Below are positions 60,496 to 64,000 of a stretch of DNA of 64,000 bases, in pieces. The DNA comes from Streptomyces spororaveus. GTDB lineage: Bacteria > Actinomycetota > Actinomycetes > Streptomycetales > Streptomycetaceae. The position numbers and the translations under genes were made by a program. Below the pieces are notes generated by a model that was not told where the DNA came from, searched no databases, and saw nothing but the letters and a program-made list of their open reading frames with translations. The stretch covers positions 8,011,501 through 8,075,500 of the forward strand of contig NZ_BNED01000005.1 in the NCBI RefSeq assembly GCF_016755875.1. Reading direction: 5' to 3'. Position 1 is the stretch's first letter. The number at the start of each line of letters is the position of its first letter.

Positions 60496-61344
60496 CTAGT
60501 GCTCGTCTTCACACCGGTGAGTTCCCGAGTCCAGGAGCCCGTGGGCGCGGTCGACCAAAAGCTCCCCGTGGTTGAGGGTGTACGGGAGCGCTGCCACCTG
60601 CGGATCGGCCATGATGATCACTTGGGCCCGCCCCACGACGTTCATGTCGATGGCCTCCTCGGCACCGAGAAGCAACTGGCCGACGTAGGCGGCGTAGTGC
60701 CGGGTCGCGCCCGGGTAGCGGTCCAGAGCGAGGCGGGCCGCACGAAGTTTTGCTTCGGTGAGTTCACCGGCCTCGCGGCGGCGCTGGCAGCCGCGGCACA
60801 GGTGGATCAGATGCCACGGGTCGGGGGCCTCCGGCCTCAGGCCGGTCTTGCGTAGGAACGCCGGGGTACTCCTCGCGGCGGAGTTCTCCAGGGCGACGAT
60901 GCCGTGGGGCTGGGGGAGCTGCCGGGTCGGGTGGGACATGGAGCACTCCGGGCTGAGCGCGAACAGCAGCCTCCGATCCGCGGCGGACATGCGAGGCGGT
61001 TCCCCCTGAGCGGCAAGCGCCTCCTCTTCACGCTTGGCCTGGCGCCACAGCCGTTCGAATTTACAGATGGAGTTCTCGATACCGGTCTCCCGGCTGATGC
61101 CCACGCCCCAGTCGCGGACCCACAACGACAGCCGGTCGACGATCGCCATCGTCAGACGCTGATCGGGCACCTTGGCCAGCCGGAACGCGTTGTGGACCCC
61201 ACTGGGGCTCTTGCCGATCGCCTCGGCCAGCTCCCGGACACTGGGCAGCCCGGCCCGGCGATGCAACAGGTGAAGCTCCTGGTTGAGGTCTCGGCAAGCA
61301 CCAGGTGGCAGATCCGGCCGTCCGATAGCTCCGAGGCGTCCCAT
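60496..61344 (-). CDS. HTH protein of unknown function
   Basis: 282 residues. Near residue 25 a helix-turn-helix-like block, LNQELHLLHRRAGLPSVRELAEAIGKSPSGVHNAFRLAKVPDQRLTMAIVDRLSLW, looks like XRE-type domains found in actinobacterial plasmid and conjugation regulators. The centre is charged and helical (RLWRQAKREEEALAAQ). WHLIHLCRGCQRRREAGELTEAKL could hold a metal-binding Cys pair. The C-terminal part, ALDRYPGATRHYAAYVGQLLLGAEEAIDMNVVGRAQVIIMADPQVAALPYTL, is unassigned. Likely a regulator left from a mobile element. Confidence 0.55.
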   Translation of the reverse strand: MGRLGAIGRPDLPPGACRDLNQELHLLHRRAGLPSVRELAEAIGKSPSGVHNAFRLAKVPDQRLTMAIVDRLSLWVRDWGVGISRETGIENSICKFERLWRQAKREEEALAAQGEPPRMSAADRRLLFALSPECSMSHPTRQLPQPHGIVALENSAARSTPAFLRKTGLRPEAPDPWHLIHLCRGCQRRREAGELTEAKLRAARLALDRYPGATRHYAAYVGQLLLGAEEAIDMNVVGRAQVIIMADPQVAALPYTLNHGELLVDRAHGLLDSGTHRCEDEH

Positions 61345-61380
61345 GTGGCCCTTGCCCTTCTCTCGTGCGGATTCGTCGTG

Positions 61381-61512
61381 TCAGCTGGCAGCGGGGTTAC
61401 GTCGTCCAGTGCGAGCGATGCGACGCCGACGCCATTCGAGCCGGGCCCACCGGGCACCCCAGACAGCCAGCGCGACGAGGAGCCCGGATGCGACGTTCTC
61501 AACGATGTTCAT
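61381..61512 (-). CDS. 43-residue single-helix membrane peptide
   Basis: ATG 61512 is preceded by a strong ribosome site (GGGAGGG about 8 bases upstream). MNIVENVASGLLVALAVWGA forms one hydrophobic helix, followed by a very basic tail (RLEWRRRRIARTGRR), so the N-terminus is predicted outside and the tail in the cytoplasm. A hairpin terminator lies upstream at 61591, so it is transcribed separately from the helicase remnant. The family is unknown; such peptides are common near mobile elements in Streptomyces. Confidence 0.55.
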   Translation of the reverse strand: MNIVENVASGLLVALAVWGARWARLEWRRRRIARTGRRNPAAS

Positions 61513-61590
61513 GGGGAAACCCTCCCAACGCCTGTGGGGCGAATGGACAGATCTGAACAGCGAGCTCGCTGCTTTCCCCGATCGACAGCA

Positions 61591-61622
61591 AGAGGCCCTG
61601 GGCAATGACGCCCAGGGCCTCT
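61591..61622. terminator. hairpin terminator, 13-bp perfect stem
   Basis: AGAGGCCCTGGGC and its exact complement, separated by AATGAC. It lies 50 bp beyond the stop of the leftward helicase-associated remnant. There is no U-tract, as is normal in Streptomyces. Confidence 0.75.
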
Positions 61623-61671
61623 CTGCGTTCTTCGCTTGACCTCCCAGCTCAACGATGAGCGAGGTGGCGTG

Positions 61672-62025
61672 TCACGCCCAGTCCACGCCCAGCTTCACGA
61701 GCGAGGCGAGCCGATCGGCGGTGAGCTTGTCGCGCCGGCTCTTGGCGTCGGAGACCCATACGCCCAGCTTCACGACCACCGTCTCCGCCTCGCCGTCGAC
61801 CGCGATCTCCTCGCCGTGGGCGCGGGGCACCGGCCGGTCCGTGCCTTCGCGCTCCACCCACTGCGCGAGCGCCACCAGGCCCCGCTGAAACGCCTGCTGC
61901 GCCTTGTGCGGGCGCTTCGCCGTACGACCCGCCGCGGGGGCGGGTGAGGGCACCTGGTCGGGTTCGACGCCCAGCGCGGTCAGCCGCTTTTGCCGTTCGG
62001 GCTGGAGCCGTGCCCAGGTGACCGG
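61672..62025 (-). pseudogene. helicase-associated (HA) domain remnant, C-terminal end of a large helicase
   Basis: Leftward frame: WARLQPERQKRLTALGVEPDQ, a Pro/Ala linker, then AQQAFQRGLVALAQWVEREG (text AFQRGLVALAQWVEREG), VVVKLGVWVSDAKSRRDKLTADRLASLVKLGVDWA. This is the repeated helicase-associated module of long Streptomyces DEAD-box proteins found on plasmids and chromosome ends. A TAA precedes it in frame near 62030 and the helicase core is absent. ATG 61953 could start a 93-residue piece. Confidence 0.65.
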
Positions 62026-62286
62026 CTGTTACTTGGCTCGTCTCCAAGGGCGTCCTGCCGCACACACGGCCGATGTACCGCTGCCTGTCCGCGCATCTGA
62101 CTAAGGCGCAGGCGAGAGGGCCGCTTCCCTGGCCTGCAGCGGCGTCTCTGGGACGGCCGTGGTCGTTCGGGGCGTCGGGTTCAGGGACGCGCCGACTCCC
62201 CCTGTGACGCTGCCCGGCGACGGATTCCTTCCCGATGATCGAGGTCCCCGCCGCGTTCTGCCGCGGGGTCCTTGCGCCCGTCGTCA

Positions 62287-63866
62287 GGTGGTCAGTTGAG
62301 GGCGGCCCAGTTCTGGGTGTTGGCGTTGCCGACCGGGTTGGCGGTGACAGCAGCGCCGGGGGTGACGGGGGCGCTGTCGAGGGAGTAGCCGGTCGCCGGG
62401 TTGGTGATCGTGTAGGTGCCGCTGCTGTTCTGGGTGACCTTCCAGTCCTGCCACGGATTGGAGGAGTTGACGGCCCGTAGGGTGGCCTGGCCGCCGGCGG
62501 TGCTGGGTGCGGTCAGCACGAGCGCGTCCGGGCAGCCGTCGATGAGCTTGGCGGTGCCGTTCGCCTCCGCCCGCAGCGTCCACCGCTGCTTGGCGCGCGC
62601 GGCGTCGAAGGTGGCGAGGACGGCGGGGGAGCTGCCGGAGGCGCCGCACTGGTCGGAGCGTTCCAGGGCCAGGCCGCCGCCGTTGGTGAGGGCGTGGGTC
62701 CGGCCGTCGCCCACGATGGTGGGGCCGTAGTTGATGGCGTGGGCGGCCAGGTAGGTGAGTGCGCTTCCGGTGGTGGCGAGCGCGGGGTTGGCGGTGGGCC
62801 GCCCGGTCTTGAAGTAGTCGGCAAAGGTGCCAGGCTGACGTGCCGTCATCACGCTGATGGTCCGGTCCCAGCCGCCGTCGACGTTGTTCCACAGGTCCAG
62901 CAGCGCGCCGTCCACGTTGCCCTGGACCTGGTCCCCGGTGTGCCAGCCGGTGGTGTAGGTGAAGCTCTGGCTGGCACCGTCGGGCCACACGTAGCGGTAG
63001 TCCTTCAGGAGGTAGGCGGCCGTGGCGTCGGCGAACGCCTCGGTCCAGGAGCAGCTGGGGGAGCTCGCCTGCTCGACGAAGTGCGGGCTGCAGCCGGTGA
63101 CCTGCGGGAACTTGCCGTTGTACAGGCGGTGCTGGAAGAAGTGGCTGGCTTCGTGGAGCACGGTGTGCTCGGAGTCGGGGTCGGTGGCGGCGAGGTGGAC
63201 GGTGTTGGCCAGGTCGTAGGAGGGGCCGTCGGCCGAGTTGGCTGTCCACTGGACGTTGAGTTCCGTGCAGGCGTTGTTCGCCTCATGGGAGGACCAGCAG
63301 TAGCTGACGGGGTTGCTGCGGGCCCACCACAGGAGGTTGAGGGTGTCGAAGGCGTGCCAGGCCCGTGCGTTCGACGGCTTGAGGGTGCCCAGGGTGGCGC
63401 TGGCAGCGACGTTGTTCTGGACAGGCGAGTCGTAGGTGTAGGCGGTGCCAGTGGTGTCGCTGACCTTCCACAACCGGGTGCTCTCAGCTGTGAACCGTAC
63501 CCACATGCTGCTCATCGTGGTCGTGGTGGTGGGGGTGTGGCAGAGGTTGAAGCCGCCGTCGGCGACGGCGGTGTACTGGTAGTCGGCGGTGAGCTGGCGT
63601 GGGGCGTCGGTGGACTTCTCCTTGCCCCACAGCTGGATGTTCGCGTTGCGGACCGGCTTGGTCAGGGTGGGCTTGCCCCGGCCGGCTTCGGCGGACTGGT
63701 AGTCGTACTGGAGTTTGCCGCTCAGGCAGATGGGGGTCGCGGCCGAGGCGCTGGACGCCGTCAGCGGGACGGCGGCGAGGGTGAGCAGGGCGGTGCTCGC
63801 GGCGGCTAAGCCGCGTGGCAGCCGGAATCCGATGGCCACAGGGGTCCTCTCGTAGGGGAGCTGCAA
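62287..63866 (-). CDS. secreted HExxH metalloprotease-like protein with ricin-type tail
   Basis: 524 residues from 63866; GTG 63839 is an alternative start. A Sec signal peptide (RLPRGLAAASTALLTLAAVPLTASSASA) precedes a roughly 330-residue domain with CHTPTTTTTMSSMWVRF, the zinc motif TVLHEASHFFQHRLYNG (HEASH) and a downstream SWTEAFADATAAYLL whose Glu may be the third ligand. Paired cysteines (SYCWSSHEANNACTE) suggest disulfides. The last about 130 residues resemble a ricin-B/beta-trefoil carbohydrate-binding domain (ALERSDQ, KLIDGCPDALVLTA, NPWQDWKVTQNSSGTYTI). It may cleave proteins or act on glycans outside the cell; activity is not assigned. Confidence 0.7.
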
Positions 63867-64000
63867 GGTCCCGGTGCCGGTCGAGACCGCACGGTCTTGA
63901 CCGGCGCGTCAGGAACACGAAGAAGCCCGGGCGCCGGTGGATGACCGCGCCGATCACCCTCGGTTACCAGTGCTTCGTGTGCCGTCAGTGTTCCAGCGCC

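Noticed and set aside
62694..63809. 371-codon Val/Gly-rich + frame over the secreted protein gene
   Set aside because: Low-complexity reverse shadow of the minus-strand gene, without a ribosome site or motif.
1..64000. CRISPR arrays, rRNA and tRNA genes
   Set aside because: No regularly spaced repeats with unique spacers and no rRNA- or tRNA-like segments were seen on reading through.

Overview
The window is high-GC actinobacterial DNA and almost certainly Streptomyces or a close relative. Codon use is strongly GC3-biased, GTG starts and ATGA/GTGA overlaps are common, and the gene families (DUF1918, DUF2252, SHOCT, CinY-like, PPOX, many double-domain universal stress proteins) are typical of that genus. 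The density of broken genes, especially after 46.6 kb, would suit an unstable region such as a chromosome arm or large plasmid. That placement is inference.

Region 1 (about 2.2 to 46.5 kb) reads as one large hypoxia/dormancy island. It holds homologues of much of the Mycobacterium DosR (DevR) regulon around a DevS-like sensor kinase (13379-15130) and a DevR/OsdR-like response regulator (15148-15852). Members are PEP synthase, Hsp20, a flavodoxin-domain protein, an Rv1733c-like membrane protein, a CtpF-like P-type ATPase, a DUF1876 (Rv1738-like) protein, eight double-domain universal stress proteins, an Rv2004c-like kinase/AAA protein, an Acg-like nitroreductase, an Hrp1-like CBS protein, six CBS-BON proteins, a flavin split-barrel protein and an OsmC protein. 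A complete group 3b-type NiFe hydrogenase operon with its own maturation protease (19443-24662) lies inside it, as does an acs-pdhA-pdhB-pdhC-acp operon (40356 to 34882) for acetyl-CoA supply. GC-rich palindromes of the form GGGnCC-n(2-5)-GGnCC, mostly in pairs about 20-22 bp apart, lie about 60-150 bp upstream of most transcription units. They are the best candidates for the regulator's operators.

The island is also eroding. GH65 phosphorylase, nicotinate phosphoribosyltransferase, P-type ATPase and SulP genes survive as pieces with internal deletions. The first two match further DosR-regulon families, so the ancestral island was probably larger. A pyruvate phosphate dikinase gene encodes only the N-terminal ATP-grasp domain.

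Region 2 (46.6 to 62 kb) begins with a universal-stress-protein start fused in frame to the 3' half of a tyrosine recombinase gene, which marks a rearrangement breakpoint. Beyond it are stubs of MFS, pirin, SDR, IS630-transposase and helicase-associated genes, a ClC channel gene split by one in-frame stop, and homopolymer frameshifts. Intact genes among them encode a CinY-like secreted protein, a SHOCT membrane protein, a class II glutamine amidotransferase, a DUF2252 protein, a GCS2-type carboxylate-amine ligase, a DUF6325-like protein and an HTH protein.

The ends of the window carry a Tat-type multicopper oxidase (121-2172) and a secreted HExxH protein with a ricin-like tail (62287-63866). 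Working hypothesis: on oxygen loss, DevS/DevR signalling switches on stress proteins, an H2/NAD(P)H redox valve, and PEP/acetyl-CoA conversions that keep non-growing cells alive.
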